Counted from the first letter of the stretch, positions 52,872 to 61,078 are shown. The stretch: DNA of 64,000 nucleotides from Paludibacteraceae bacterium (GCA_017559505.1 JAFYSF010000038.1:1-64000); one strand, 5' to 3'. Translations and numbers: made by a program. The notes: a model not told the origin generated them from the letters alone.

Positions 52872-53891
52872 ATGATAAATAAAATATTCCCAGCAGAGTG
52901 GGCTCCACAGAGATTTGTGCAACTCACATGGCCTCATGCCGACACCGATTGGGCATATATGCTCGATGAGGTGCAGGCTTGTTTCAAGAATATAGCTCGC
53001 GAAGTGGCTAAGCGTCAGCAGTTGCTTATTGTTGCGCCCGACGTGGAAGATGTGCGCCGTCAGATTGCCGATGAGGTGAATATGACAAATGTTACATTAG
53101 TAGAATTTCCATCCAACGACACTTGGGCTCGCGACCATGGCGGAATCACTATCTTCGAAGATGGCAAACCCGTAATTCTCGATTTCCAATTCAATGGCTG
53201 GGGCTTAAAGTTCCCTTCTGATAAAGATAATCTTATCACTGAACGCCTACATCGTGGTGGTCATCTCTTTGGCGAATTGCGCAACTGCCGTAATTTTGTC
53301 TTCGAGGGTGGTTCTATCGAGAGTGATGGCGAGGGCACTTTGCTCACTACTTCCGAATGTCTTTTGTCGCCAAATCGCAATGCAACTATGACTCGCGAGG
53401 AAATAGAGGCTTATCTATTAGATACATTTGGCGCAAAACAACTCCTTTGGCTTGACCATGGTTATCTTGCAGGCGATGATACAGATTCGCATATTGATAC
53501 TCTCGCTCGTCTTTGTCCTGATAACACTATATTATATGTAAAATGCGACGATGAAACTGACGAACACTACGAGGCTTTGCTTCGTATGGAAGAGCAGCTC
53601 ACTACCTTCCGTACTCTCGCTGGCGAACCATATCGTCTCATTGCTTTGCCTATGGCTCGCCCTGCTTTCGAAGATGATGAACGCATTCCTGCAACTTATG
53701 CTAACTATTTAGTTATCAATGGTGCTGTGCTCGTGCCTACCTATGCTACTGAACTCGATGCTCTTGCTTTGGCTCAAGTGCAAAAGGCATTCCCTAATCA
53801 CGAAATTGTAGGCGTCGATTGTCGAGAGCTCATTCGTCAACATGGCTCGCTCCATTGTGTTACCATGCAGTACCCAGCGGTAGAGGGGTAA
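52872..53891 (+). CDS. aguA: Agmatine deiminase
   Basis: A 339-residue peptidyl-arginine-deiminase-fold enzyme that hydrolyses agmatine to N-carbamoylputrescine and ammonia. Motifs: NDTWARDHGGI (substrate-guanidinium aspartates), FEGGSIESDGEGTLL, DSHIDTLARL with the catalytic histidine, and nucleophile C329 in GSLHCVTMQYP. The length fits AguA. The next enzyme of the pathway is encoded 124 bp downstream, so the pair makes putrescine from agmatine. Confidence 0.95.
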   Translation: MINKIFPAEWAPQRFVQLTWPHADTDWAYMLDEVQACFKNIAREVAKRQQLLIVAPDVEDVRRQIADEVNMTNVTLVEFPSNDTWARDHGGITIFEDGKPVILDFQFNGWGLKFPSDKDNLITERLHRGGHLFGELRNCRNFVFEGGSIESDGEGTLLTTSECLLSPNRNATMTREEIEAYLLDTFGAKQLLWLDHGYLAGDDTDSHIDTLARLCPDNTILYVKCDDETDEHYEALLRMEEQLTTFRTLAGEPYRLIALPMARPAFEDDERIPATYANYLVINGAVLVPTYATELDALALAQVQKAFPNHEIVGVDCRELIRQHGSLHCVTMQYPAVEG

Positions 53892-53911
53892 ATAAACTTC
53901 TTATTCCTTAC

Positions 53912-53960
53912 CCTATAGCAACCTTCAAGCAACCTTCAAGCAAGAAGACTGACATTTTCA
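53912..53960 (-). repeat. GCTTGAAGGTT-type dispersed repeat, copy 4
   Basis: The minus strand reads TGTCAGTCTTCTTGCTTGAA then GGTTGCTTGAAGGTTGCTAT. It matches 12947 in TGTCAGTCTTCTT and the GAAGGTTGCTTGAAGGT core. It lies between aguA and aguB. Confidence 0.55.
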
Positions 53961-54015
53961 GTAGAATTATTCTCAAATTGCTCGTCTTGCTCTTGTTACT
54001 AATAGTCTAAAAAAT

Positions 54016-54891
54016 ATGAAAATAGGTATAATTCAACAATCAATAACTCCTGATGTGGAGGCTAATAAAGCGAAGCTTCGTGCCGAGATAGTAGCTGCTG
54101 CTGCCGAAGGTGCCGAGCTTGTAGTGCTTCAAGAATTGCACAATACTCCTTATTTTTGTCAAACTGAAAATACAGAGTTGTTCAATCTTGCCGAGCCAAT
54201 TCCGGGTCCTTCAACTGAGTTCTATTCGCAAGTGGCTCGCGAATGTGGCGTAGTGCTCGTAACTTCATTGTTTGAGCGCCGTGCTGCTGGTCTTTATCAC
54301 AATACTGCTGTGGTGTTCGAAAAAGATGGCTCTATTGCTGGTAAATATCGCAAAATGCACATTCCTGATGACCCTGCTTATTATGAAAAATTCTATTTCA
54401 CACCAGGCGACCTTGGTTTTGAGCCAATTCAAACTTCGGTTGGTAAATTGGGCGTTTTGGTTTGTTGGGATCAATGGTATCCTGAAGCTGCTCGCCTCAT
54501 GGCATTGGCTGGTGCCGATTTGTTGATTTATCCAACTGCTATTGGCTGGGAAAGCACTGATACTCCAGAGGAAAAAGCTCGTCAACGCGAGGCTTGGATT
54601 ACAGTTCAGCGTGGTCATGCCGTTGCCAATGGTTTACCTGTGGTTAGTGTCAATCGCGTAGGCCACGAGCCTGATCCAAGTGGTGCAACTAATGGCATTC
54701 TTTTCTGGGGTAGTAGCTTTGTTGCTGGCCCTCAAGGCGAATTCCTCTATCAATCACCATCTGATTCTACTGATCGCAAGGTGGTTGATGTAGATATGCA
54801 ACGTAGCGAGAATGTGCGCCGTTGGTGGCCATTCCTCCGCGACCGCCGTATCGAAAACTATGGCGATATCACAAAACGATTTAGAGATTAA
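54016..54891 (+). CDS. aguB: N-carbamoylputrescine amidase
   Basis: A 291-residue nitrilase-superfamily amidase that converts N-carbamoylputrescine to putrescine, CO2 and ammonia. The catalytic triad is visible: E40 in LQELHNT, K113 in YRKMHIPDD and C150 in VCWDQWYPE. The ending with SENVRRWWPFLRDRRIENY is characteristic of AguB. It follows aguA on the same strand, so polyamine synthesis here goes through agmatine rather than ornithine, at least in this locus. Confidence 0.96.
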   Translation: MKIGIIQQSITPDVEANKAKLRAEIVAAAAEGAELVVLQELHNTPYFCQTENTELFNLAEPIPGPSTEFYSQVARECGVVLVTSLFERRAAGLYHNTAVVFEKDGSIAGKYRKMHIPDDPAYYEKFYFTPGDLGFEPIQTSVGKLGVLVCWDQWYPEAARLMALAGADLLIYPTAIGWESTDTPEEKARQREAWITVQRGHAVANGLPVVSVNRVGHEPDPSGATNGILFWGSSFVAGPQGEFLYQSPSDSTDRKVVDVDMQRSENVRRWWPFLRDRRIENYGDITKRFRD

Positions 54892-54949
54892 AAAAAATTA
54901 GCATACTAAGACTGTTGACTTTTGACAGTTGACTGTAGACATTTTATTT

Positions 54950-56203
54950 ATGCAAAGAAAAGATTTTGAAATAATGGCGCCAGCAGGCTCATGGGAGAGC
55001 CTACAAGCTGCTATTCAAGCTGGTGCCGATTCTGTATATTTTGGTATCGAACGCCTCAATATGCGTTCGCGCTCATCGAGCAATTTCACTACTGAGGACC
55101 TTCACCGTATTGTGGAGCGTTGTAAAGAGGCTGGTATCAAGTCATATCTCACAATCAACACCATTATCTACGATGAGGACTTAGAGCTTATGCGTGAGAT
55201 TGTGGATAATGCCAAAGAGGCTGGTGTGAGTGCTATCATTGCTGCCGACGTGGCGGTGATGCAATATGCTATTTCGCAAGGTGTAGAGGTGCATCTCAGC
55301 ACTCAACTCAATATTTCTAATATTGAGGCGTTGCGTTTCTATGCTCAGTTTGCTGATGTAGTAGTGTTGGCGCGCGAACTCAATATGGACCAAGTGGCTG
55401 AAATCCACCGTCGCATTGTTGAAGAGAATATCGTTGGTCGCAATGGCGAACTTATTCGTATCGAAATGTTCTGTCATGGTGCTTTGTGTATGGCTGTGTC
55501 TGGCAAATGCTATCTCTCTTTGCACGAACTCAATGCTTCTGCCAATCGTGGTGCTTGCATGCAAGTGTGCCGCCGTGCTTATCGTGTTCACGATGAGGAT
55601 TCTGATATCGAACTCACTGTTGATAACAAATACATCATGTCGCCTAAGGATCTCAAAACTATTCACTTCATGAATAAAATGATGGATTCGGGTGTGCGTG
55701 TTTTCAAAATAGAAGGTCGTGCTCGTGGTGCCGAGTATGTCAAAGCTGTGGTGTCATGCTACAACGAAGCTATTGAGGCTCACCTTAATAATACTTTCAC
55801 TGATGAGAAAGTTGCCGATTGGGATGTTCGTCTTTCTAAAGTATTCAATCGTGGTTTTTGGGATGGTTACTATCTCGGACAACGTCTTGGCGAGTGGAGC
55901 CACAATTATGGCTCTAAAGCTACTCATAAGAAAGTTTATATTGGTAAATGTACCAATTTCTTCCAAAAAATTGGTGTGGCAGAATTCCTTCTCGAAGCTC
56001 AAACTCTCTCTGTAGGCGACGAAATTCTCGTTACTGGCGAAACTACAGGAGCATACGAAGATGTAGTAGAAGAAGTTCGCGTTGACCTCAAACCAGTAGA
56101 AACTGTAGAAAAAGGTACATATTTCAGCATCAAAACCAAAGACGTAGTGCGTCGTAACGACAAACTCTTCAAAATCGTACCTGCCGACGAGCTCCAAAAA
56201 TAG
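54950..56203 (+). CDS. U32-family protein (TrhP/YegQ-like)
   Basis: 417 residues from ATG 54950; a TTG at 54929 is in frame but would precede the conserved start by seven codons with no support. It begins FEIMAPAGSWESL, then GADSVYFG; the middle has the cysteine-rich SGKCYLSLHELNASANRGACMQVCRR that binds an iron-sulfur cluster in this family, and the motif KIEGRARGAEYV. The C-terminal beta domain (about 330-417) is the extra domain of the longer members, such as TrhP, which hydroxylates tRNA U34. The old peptidase label has little support. Assignment to TrhP rather than another U32 subgroup is by length and neighbourhood only. Confidence 0.88.
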   Translation: MQRKDFEIMAPAGSWESLQAAIQAGADSVYFGIERLNMRSRSSSNFTTEDLHRIVERCKEAGIKSYLTINTIIYDEDLELMREIVDNAKEAGVSAIIAADVAVMQYAISQGVEVHLSTQLNISNIEALRFYAQFADVVVLARELNMDQVAEIHRRIVEENIVGRNGELIRIEMFCHGALCMAVSGKCYLSLHELNASANRGACMQVCRRAYRVHDEDSDIELTVDNKYIMSPKDLKTIHFMNKMMDSGVRVFKIEGRARGAEYVKAVVSCYNEAIEAHLNNTFTDEKVADWDVRLSKVFNRGFWDGYYLGQRLGEWSHNYGSKATHKKVYIGKCTNFFQKIGVAEFLLEAQTLSVGDEILVTGETTGAYEDVVEEVRVDLKPVETVEKGTYFSIKTKDVVRRNDKLFKIVPADELQK

Positions 56204-56216
56204 TTTTATAATATTG

Positions 56217-56280
56217 CCCACAAATAACACAAATTAAACAAATAAAAAATACATTTGTGTTTATTTGTGCGATTTGTGGG
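56217..56280. repeat. Palindromic CCCACAAAT element, upstream of the GxxExxY gene
   Basis: A 64-bp imperfect inverted repeat between the U32 gene and the GxxExxY gene: CCCACAAATAACACAAATT at the left and, in reverse at the right, CCCACAAATCGCACAAATA. The right arm (TTTATTTGTGCGATTTGTGG) is the same sequence that recurs in each unit of the tandem array downstream of the gene. Confidence 0.7.
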
Positions 56281-56299
56281 AATAAAAACTATGAGATAG

Positions 56300-56698
56300 A
56301 TGAAAGAATATGAATTGATATATCAAATACGTGGGGCTATTTATGATACTTATAATGCTTTAGGTCCAGGATTGCTTGAATCAGTTTATGAAGAAACACT
56401 TGTTTATTTTCTTAATAAACGAGGTTTGAAAATAGAACGTCAAGTAGAGATTCCTATTATTGTAGAGGGAAATCGACTTAATACTCAGATGAGAATTGAC
56501 TTGCTTGTAGAACGTCGAATAATTATCGAAATTAAATCGGTTGCTGAAATGCGAGAAGTTTTTCATTTACAGATTTTGACTTATCTAAAGTTGGCTAAAT
56601 TACATCGAGGAGTTCTTGTTAATTTCAACACGGTTGATATTGATGATTCTATTTGGTTAAAAGTTAATGGCTTTGATAGCGAAGCTACTTTGCCTTAA
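56300..56698 (+). CDS. GxxExxY protein (PD-(D/E)XK nuclease-like fold)
   Basis: A 132-residue protein with the family-defining motif GPGLLESVYEETL (about 22-34). The centre has the pattern RIDLLVERR then IIIEIKSV (about 73-91), which has the D and ExK spacing of PD-(D/E)XK nuclease folds; the end has QILTYLKL. The family is short, widespread in environmental bacteria and of unknown function. Here the gene lies between a palindromic element and a tandem array that share the same TTTGTGCGATTTGTGGG sequence, and its stop codon lies only about 20 bp before the array. Confidence 0.88.
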   Translation: MKEYELIYQIRGAIYDTYNALGPGLLESVYEETLVYFLNKRGLKIERQVEIPIIVEGNRLNTQMRIDLLVERRIIIEIKSVAEMREVFHLQILTYLKLAKLHRGVLVNFNTVDIDDSIWLKVNGFDSEATLP

Positions 56699-56720
56699 CA
56701 AATAAAACAATTTATATATT

Positions 56721-57170
56721 TGTGCAATTTGTTTAAAATAAAAATATTTGTGTTTATTTGTGCGATTTGTGGGTAGAAAAAAAGAATAATTTTAATTTGT
56801 GGACATAAAAAGGATAAAACATTATTTTTTAATTTGTGCAATTTGTTTAAAATAAAAATATTTGTGTTTATTTGTGCGATTTGTGGGCAGGGAGAAGAAT
56901 AATATTTAATTTGTGGGCATATAAAGGATAAAACATTATTTTTAATTTGTGCAATTTGTTTAGAATAAAAATATTTGTGTCTATTTGTGCGATTTGTGGG
57001 CAGGAAAAAGAATAATTTTAATTTGTGGGCATATAAAGGATAAAACATTATTTTTAATTTGTGCAATTTGTTTAAAATAAAAATATTTGTGTTTATTTGT
57101 GCGATTTGTGAGCAGGGAAAAGAATAATATTTAATTTGTGGGAAGAAAAAGTAAACAAAAACCAAATAAT
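56721..57170. repeat. Tandem array, four units of 112-114 bp
   Basis: The sequence TGTGCAATTTGTTTA marks unit starts at 56721, 56835, 56948 and 57060, giving periods of 114, 113 and 112 bp. Each unit contains TTTATTTGTGCGATTTGTGG (one has GTCTATTTG), then AAGAATAAT and AATTTGTGGGCATATAAAGG, with a few substitutions between units. This array fills the 510 bp between the GxxExxY gene and the porin gene. An antisense open frame through it (repeating LHKLK-type peptides) is a by-product of the repeats. Confidence 0.85.
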
Positions 57171-57208
57171 TTTTGTGAGAAAATAGAAATAATCTAACTA
57201 AATAATTT

Positions 57209-58357
57209 ATGAAAAAAACATTACTATTTGCATTGTGTATTTTATGTGGTGCATTATGCATTAATTTGAAGGCAGAGACTCTTGAAGAAAAAGTGGCTCG
57301 TCTTGAAGCTCAAATCTTTGCACTTGAAGCAAAAACTGTGGCTACTGACTCGGTGTTGACTGCCGAAGTAGTAGAACCTAAAAAGAAATTACAACCTATT
57401 ACTGTGAAATTTGATGCTCGTTTCGACTGGCAATCAAGTATAGCAAATCAAGGTAAAGACTTTGGCTCAAATTTCAATGGTCGTTACCTTATGTTGATGG
57501 TGGATGGTAATATTTCTTCTAAATTCTCTTACCATTTGCGCTATCGTATGATTCACCCTAATCACGAAAATTCTTGGCGTGGTGTATTTAATGCTACCGA
57601 CTGGGCTAACGTAGTTTATCGTCCTACTAAAAACTGGGAAATCACTGCTGGTAAAATGCTCGTATTCTACGGTTCGTATGAGTTCGACAAAAACCCACTT
57701 GATGTTTATATGTGGTCAAGCTGGGGTGGCAATGTTGGCTGTTTCCAATTTGGTGTGATGGGTAAATATATCTCTAACGATGGTCGCAACAACGTGCTTT
57801 TCCAAATCAACAATTCGCCATTTGCAAATTCTCTTGATTTAGGAAATTTGTATAGCTATTCTGCTCAATGGAATGGTAATTTTGGCGTGTTCAATGCTCT
57901 CTATTCTGTAAACTTCCTTGAATATCAACCAAGTCGTTTTATCAACTATATCTCGCTTGGTAACCAATTCAACTTCGGCCCTGTGTGTCTCGAGCTTGAC
58001 TATATGAATCGTTATGGTGCGCGTGGTACTCATTTCTTGAAAGACTTCTCTTTCATTGGTCGAGTGAAATATGATATTTGTGATCAATTCACTATTTTTG
58101 CTAAAGGTGGTATCGACTACAATATGGCTCAAGAGGCAGGCGAGTCTGATGCAATCGACTTGCTCGTTACTCCTGGTACTCGCTATGAGTATTATGGTGC
58201 TGGTGTTGAGTATTTCCCAATCAAAGGTAGCAAAGATGTGCGTCTTCACGCATTTTGGTATTCTGATTGTGATGCTTCTACTGGTGCAACTCGATTTGAT
58301 AATCACACAATTGGTGTAGGTTGCCGTTTCCGCCTAACTGCTTTTGATCGTAAATAA
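57209..58357 (+). CDS. Outer membrane porin-like beta-barrel protein
   Basis: A 382-residue protein with a signal peptide (about 1-22), a short coiled coil (EEKVARLEAQIFALEAK, about 25-42) that could bind peptidoglycan, then a 16-stranded-type beta-barrel pattern of alternating aromatic and polar residues ending FRLTAF. It resembles phosphate-selective porins O and P (VVYRPTKNWEITAGKM). It probably forms a diffusion channel. The signal peptide is encoded by the GCATTATGCATT-type repeat. The gene 24 bp downstream is a transporter-like membrane protein, so the pair may serve uptake of one compound. Confidence 0.82.
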   Translation: MKKTLLFALCILCGALCINLKAETLEEKVARLEAQIFALEAKTVATDSVLTAEVVEPKKKLQPITVKFDARFDWQSSIANQGKDFGSNFNGRYLMLMVDGNISSKFSYHLRYRMIHPNHENSWRGVFNATDWANVVYRPTKNWEITAGKMLVFYGSYEFDKNPLDVYMWSSWGGNVGCFQFGVMGKYISNDGRNNVLFQINNSPFANSLDLGNLYSYSAQWNGNFGVFNALYSVNFLEYQPSRFINYISLGNQFNFGPVCLELDYMNRYGARGTHFLKDFSFIGRVKYDICDQFTIFAKGGIDYNMAQEAGESDAIDLLVTPGTRYEYYGAGVEYFPIKGSKDVRLHAFWYSDCDASTGATRFDNHTIGVGCRFRLTAFDRK

Positions 58358-58381
58358 TTCACATTAAAATAATTTATAAAA

Positions 58382-59530
58382 ATGAAAAAATTTAAAGAAA
58401 TGAAATTCACAACAAAGCGCACAATTGAGGCTTTGATTTTTCTTGTGATTTTCTTCGCGATATTTGGATATATCGCAAATCGTATGGGTATGGCTAATAT
58501 GCTTAATACCATTATGCAAACATCGTATCGTCTTTTGATTGATACTTGTTTCTATCTTATGGGTATCACTGTTTTGTCTGGTGCTTTGGGTAAATTGCTC
58601 ACTGAATTTGGTGTGGTTCGCCTTCTCGAAAACATCCTCAAACCTTTTATGAAGCCGCTCTATAACCTTCCTGGGGTTGCGGCTCTTGGTGCAGTGTTGA
58701 CTTTCTTGTCGGACAATCCTGCGATTATCTCTTTGGCTAACGACAAAAACTTCAGTCAATATTTCAAAAAATATCAACTCATTTCGCTTACTAACTTTGG
58801 TACAGCGTTCGGTATGGGTCTTGTGGTTATCGCCTTTATGACAGGTAAGGGTTTTGCCTCTGGTGCCTTGATTGGTCTTTTGGGTGCTGTTGTTGGTAGT
58901 GTTGTTTCTACTCGTATTATGCAACGCTCTATCATTAAAGCATATCCTAACTTCAAAGACGAGGGTGCTGCTGGTGGCGATGAACAAGCTATCTCTTTCA
59001 AATCAGATGAAGGTGCTTTCCTCCGTGGTTTGAACGCTATCCTCGACGGTGGTAAAACTGGTGTTGAACTTGGTCTTGCTATCATTCCTGGTGTATTGAT
59101 TATCTCTACTTTTGTGATGATTCTTACTTTCGGCGCTTCTGCTACTGGCGAATATACTGGTGCTGCTTACGAGGGTGTGAAAGTGTTGCCTTGGTTGGCT
59201 GGTAAAATTGATTTCGTGTTCCAATGGTTGTTTGGTTTCGAGCATCCTGAATTGGTGGCTTATCCTATCACTGCTCTTGGTGCTGTAGGTGCTGCTCTTG
59301 GTCTTATCCCAACATTCTTGGAACAAGGTTTCGTTGATAACAACGTAATCGCAGTATTTACAGCCATGGGTATGTGCTGGTCAGGTTTCCTTTCTACTCA
59401 CACAGCTATGCTCGATTCTCTCGGCTATCGTCAGCTTACATCAAAAGCTATCGTGGCTCACACTATTGGTGGTCTTTGTGCTGGTATCGTAGCTCACTGG
59501 TTGTTTGTTTTGGTTAGCTTGATTTTCTAA
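58382..59530 (+). CDS. Nucleoside-recognition (Gate) domain membrane protein
   Basis: A 382-residue inner membrane protein with about nine hydrophobic helices and two Gate-type regions (FLSDNPAIISLANDKNF near 100 and PTFLEQGFVDNNVIAVFTA near 312). The pattern is that of the CD0519/CD1768-type family related to nucleoside transporters and spore-maturation proteins. It is probably a transporter of unknown substrate. It begins 24 bp after the porin gene, with no promoter between, so both are one transcript ending at the terminator at 59551. Confidence 0.85.
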   Translation: MKKFKEMKFTTKRTIEALIFLVIFFAIFGYIANRMGMANMLNTIMQTSYRLLIDTCFYLMGITVLSGALGKLLTEFGVVRLLENILKPFMKPLYNLPGVAALGAVLTFLSDNPAIISLANDKNFSQYFKKYQLISLTNFGTAFGMGLVVIAFMTGKGFASGALIGLLGAVVGSVVSTRIMQRSIIKAYPNFKDEGAAGGDEQAISFKSDEGAFLRGLNAILDGGKTGVELGLAIIPGVLIISTFVMILTFGASATGEYTGAAYEGVKVLPWLAGKIDFVFQWLFGFEHPELVAYPITALGAVGAALGLIPTFLEQGFVDNNVIAVFTAMGMCWSGFLSTHTAMLDSLGYRQLTSKAIVAHTIGGLCAGIVAHWLFVLVSLIF

Positions 59531-59550
59531 GCGAATTTTGAATATATAAA

Positions 59551-59586
59551 AAATGGGTAACTAAATTTAGTTGCCCATTTTTTTAT
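59551..59586 (+). terminator. Terminator after the porin-transporter operon
   Basis: 15-bp arms AAATGGGTAACTAAA (59551-59565) and TTTAGTTGCCCATTT (59566-59580) with one G-T pair, followed by TTTTT. The 914-bp gap from here to rpsF holds this terminator, the repeats below and the rpsF promoter, and no gene. Confidence 0.85.
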
Positions 59587-59784
59587 GGAAACTTCTATAA
59601 ATTACACTCTGCACTCTGCCTATGCGCACGCGCGCGCGAGGGGAAATCTTTTTTTTATCCATAATTTTTTTATTATTTATATATATAATATATATACCTT
59701 ATATATAGGAATTGGGTATTTTTTTGTATTTTATTGATTTTTAGCAAATTGAATATATTTGCTTAATTCTCGAAACAAAGAAAA

Positions 59785-59848
59785 TGTCCCAATGTCCATT
59801 TGTCCCAATGTCCATTTGTCCAAATGTCCATATGTCCATTTGACCATA
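59785..59848. repeat. 8-bp minisatellite TGTCCAWW x8
   Basis: Eight consecutive 8-bp units: TGTCCCAA, TGTCCATT, TGTCCCAA, TGTCCATT, TGTCCAAA, TGTCCATA, TGTCCATT, TGACCATA. The period is exact over 64 bp. Confidence 0.8.
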
Positions 59849-59865
59849 TCTTTACCCACAAGCAA

Positions 59866-59905
59866 GGTGCAAGCAAACTGCTCCTTAGTAGAGTGACATT
59901 CTATC
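59866..59905 (-). repeat. AAGGAGCAGTTTGCTTG-type dispersed repeat, copy 2
   Basis: Inverted match to 39268-39305 over the 19-bp core, followed by CACCTTGCTTGTGGG in place of AGCCTTGCTAAAGG. It ends immediately before the inverted-end repeat element. Confidence 0.55.
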
Positions 59906-59906
59906 T

Positions 59907-60213
59907 AACATCACGTCAGTTCGATATAAAAATCCGGAGGGTAATCTGTGTCATCCGTAGAGCGATTTTGACGTAGTCAAAGAGCGAATCGTTAAATCCG
60001 GATAGCAAAAAATCTATAAATTCTTGCGATAAGCGAGGGCAATTAAGTTTACTAAAATTGCCGAGCGTAGCAAGAATCTTAAGCGAAGCTAAAAAATCTG
60101 TGTCATCTGTGGGAGATAAATAATAAAATTTCGTGTGTTCCGTGCATTTTATCGCCAAAGGCTCAAAGACTTTCAGTTCCGTGAGAGATAAAATTATATC
60201 GAACTCACGTTAA
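59907..60213 (+). mobile_element. Inverted-end repeat element, full-length copy (MITE-like)
   Basis: About 307 bp bounded by imperfect inverted ends: left ACGTCAGTTCGATATAA, right TTATATCGAACTCACGT in the opposite sense (16 of 17 matching). The inside has a hairpin TTTGAC-GTA-GTCAAA (59969-59981), GTGTCATCCGTAGAGCGATT and CACGGAAC-type units. It encodes no protein. Related copies at 60212, 61606, 45553 and 47398. No target-site duplication is obvious, so mobility is inferred from dispersion and end structure only. Confidence 0.6.
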
Positions 60214-60285
60214 CATCAGCTCGATATAAGATGTCGAATGGTTATTTGTGTCGTCCGCAAAGTGATTTTTTTGTTGCGTAAGATG
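60212..60285 (+). repeat. Inverted-end element, solo left end abutting the full copy
   Basis: TAACATCAGCTCGATATAA then GTTATTTGTGTCGTCCGCAA and AGTGATTTT, a diverged second left end that begins exactly where the full copy ends, as if one element was inserted into or next to another. Confidence 0.5.
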
Positions 60286-60322
60286 TAGTTTATAGCTCGT
60301 TAAAATTTTATTATACAAATAT

Positions 60323-60354
60323 TTGGTAGTTTCGAGAAAAAATTGTAACTTTGC
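60323..60354 (+). promoter_or_regulatory. Promoter of rpsF-rpsR-rplI
   Basis: TTTG at 60323-60326 and TAACTTTG at 60347-60354, 20 bp apart, a near-ideal Bacteroidota promoter. Confidence 0.8.
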
Positions 60355-60360
60355 ACCCGA

Positions 60361-60444
60361 TTTTGCGAGGTGTGCTCTGTGATGGAGTGTGGCTTGCATA
60401 AATAACAAATAATCAATAATTTATTAACAAAAAATTCTATCATT
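60361..60444 (+). promoter_or_regulatory. Candidate rpsF leader (possible S6:S18 autoregulation)
   Basis: The leader has a small hairpin CACC-CGATTTTGCGA-GGTG near the 5' end carrying a CCG, then GGAGTGTGGCTTGCA. In several phyla the S6:S18 dimer represses its own operon by binding a CCG-containing leader hairpin; this could be a short version. Weak call. Confidence 0.3.
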
Positions 60445-60789
60445 ATGATGAATCATTATGAAACAGCTTTCATTTTGACTCCCGTTTTATCTGATGTTCA
60501 GATGAAGGAAGCTGTAGAAAAATTCAAAGGTTTCTTGGTAGCTAATGGCGCAGAAATCGAAAATGAGGAGTTATGGGGTTTGAAAAAATTGGCTTACCCA
60601 ATCCAAAAGAAATCAACTGGTTTCTATTCACTTCTTCAATTCAAAGCTGAGCCTAGCATCGTTGCTAAACTCGAATTGCAATTCCGTCGTGATGAGCGCG
60701 TTATCCGTTTCTTGACTTTCCGTCTCGACAAATACGCTCTCGAATATGCTAACAAACGTATTAACAAAGCTAAACAAGAGGAGAAATAA
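60445..60789 (+). CDS. rpsF: 30S ribosomal protein S6
   Basis: A 114-residue S6 with the family start [15 protein letters not shown] and the conserved [18 protein letters not shown] end. Two ATGs are adjacent (60445 and 60448); either may be used. First gene of the classic S6-S18-L9 operon; S18 follows after 3 bp. Highly adapted codon usage (AAC, CGT, CTC). Confidence 0.97.
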   Translation: MMNHYETAFILTPVLSDVQMKEAVEKFKGFLVANGAEIENEELWGLKKLAYPIQKKSTGFYSLLQFKAEPSIVAKLELQFRRDERVIRFLTFRLDKYALEYANKRINKAKQEEK

Positions 60790-60792
60790 TTT

Positions 60793-61059
60793 ATGGCAGC
60801 AAATCAAGAAGTACGTTATTTGACTCCTGTTGCAGTCGATAACACAAAGAAAAAATATTGCCGTTTCAAAAAAATGGGCATTAAATATGTAGACTACAAA
60901 GACCCTGAATTCTTGAAAAAATTCTTGAACGAACAAGGTAAAATCCTTCCACGTCGTATCACTGGTACTTCGTTGAAATTCCAACGCAAAGTTGCGCAAG
61001 CTGTTAAACGTGCTCGCCACCTCGCTTTGCTCCCTTATGTAACTGATATGTTGAAATAA
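60793..61059 (+). CDS. rpsR: 30S ribosomal protein S18
   Basis: An 88-residue S18: [19 protein letters not shown], then [19 protein letters not shown] and the basic [11 protein letters not shown] end. A single Cys remains (YCRF), the non-zinc form. In S6-S18-L9 order, with S6 3 bp upstream. Confidence 0.97.
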   Translation: MAANQEVRYLTPVAVDNTKKKYCRFKKMGIKYVDYKDPEFLKKFLNEQGKILPRRITGTSLKFQRKVAQAVKRARHLALLPYVTDMLK

Positions 61060-61078
61060 TAAAACTGGAGGAATATAT

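Noticed and set aside
56721..57170. Possible CRISPR array
   Set aside because: The units are tandem copies of 112-114 bp, without short identical repeats alternating with unique spacers, and no cas genes are in the window.
56695..57261. Minus-strand open frame of 188 codons with repeated peptides
   Set aside because: It is produced by the tandem array read backwards; it runs into the porin start and has no recognisable domain or start context.
60628..61020. Minus-strand open frame opposite rpsF and rpsR
   Set aside because: Opposite two certain ribosomal protein genes; its Phe/Ser-rich composition is typical of reverse-strand Lys/Arg codons.
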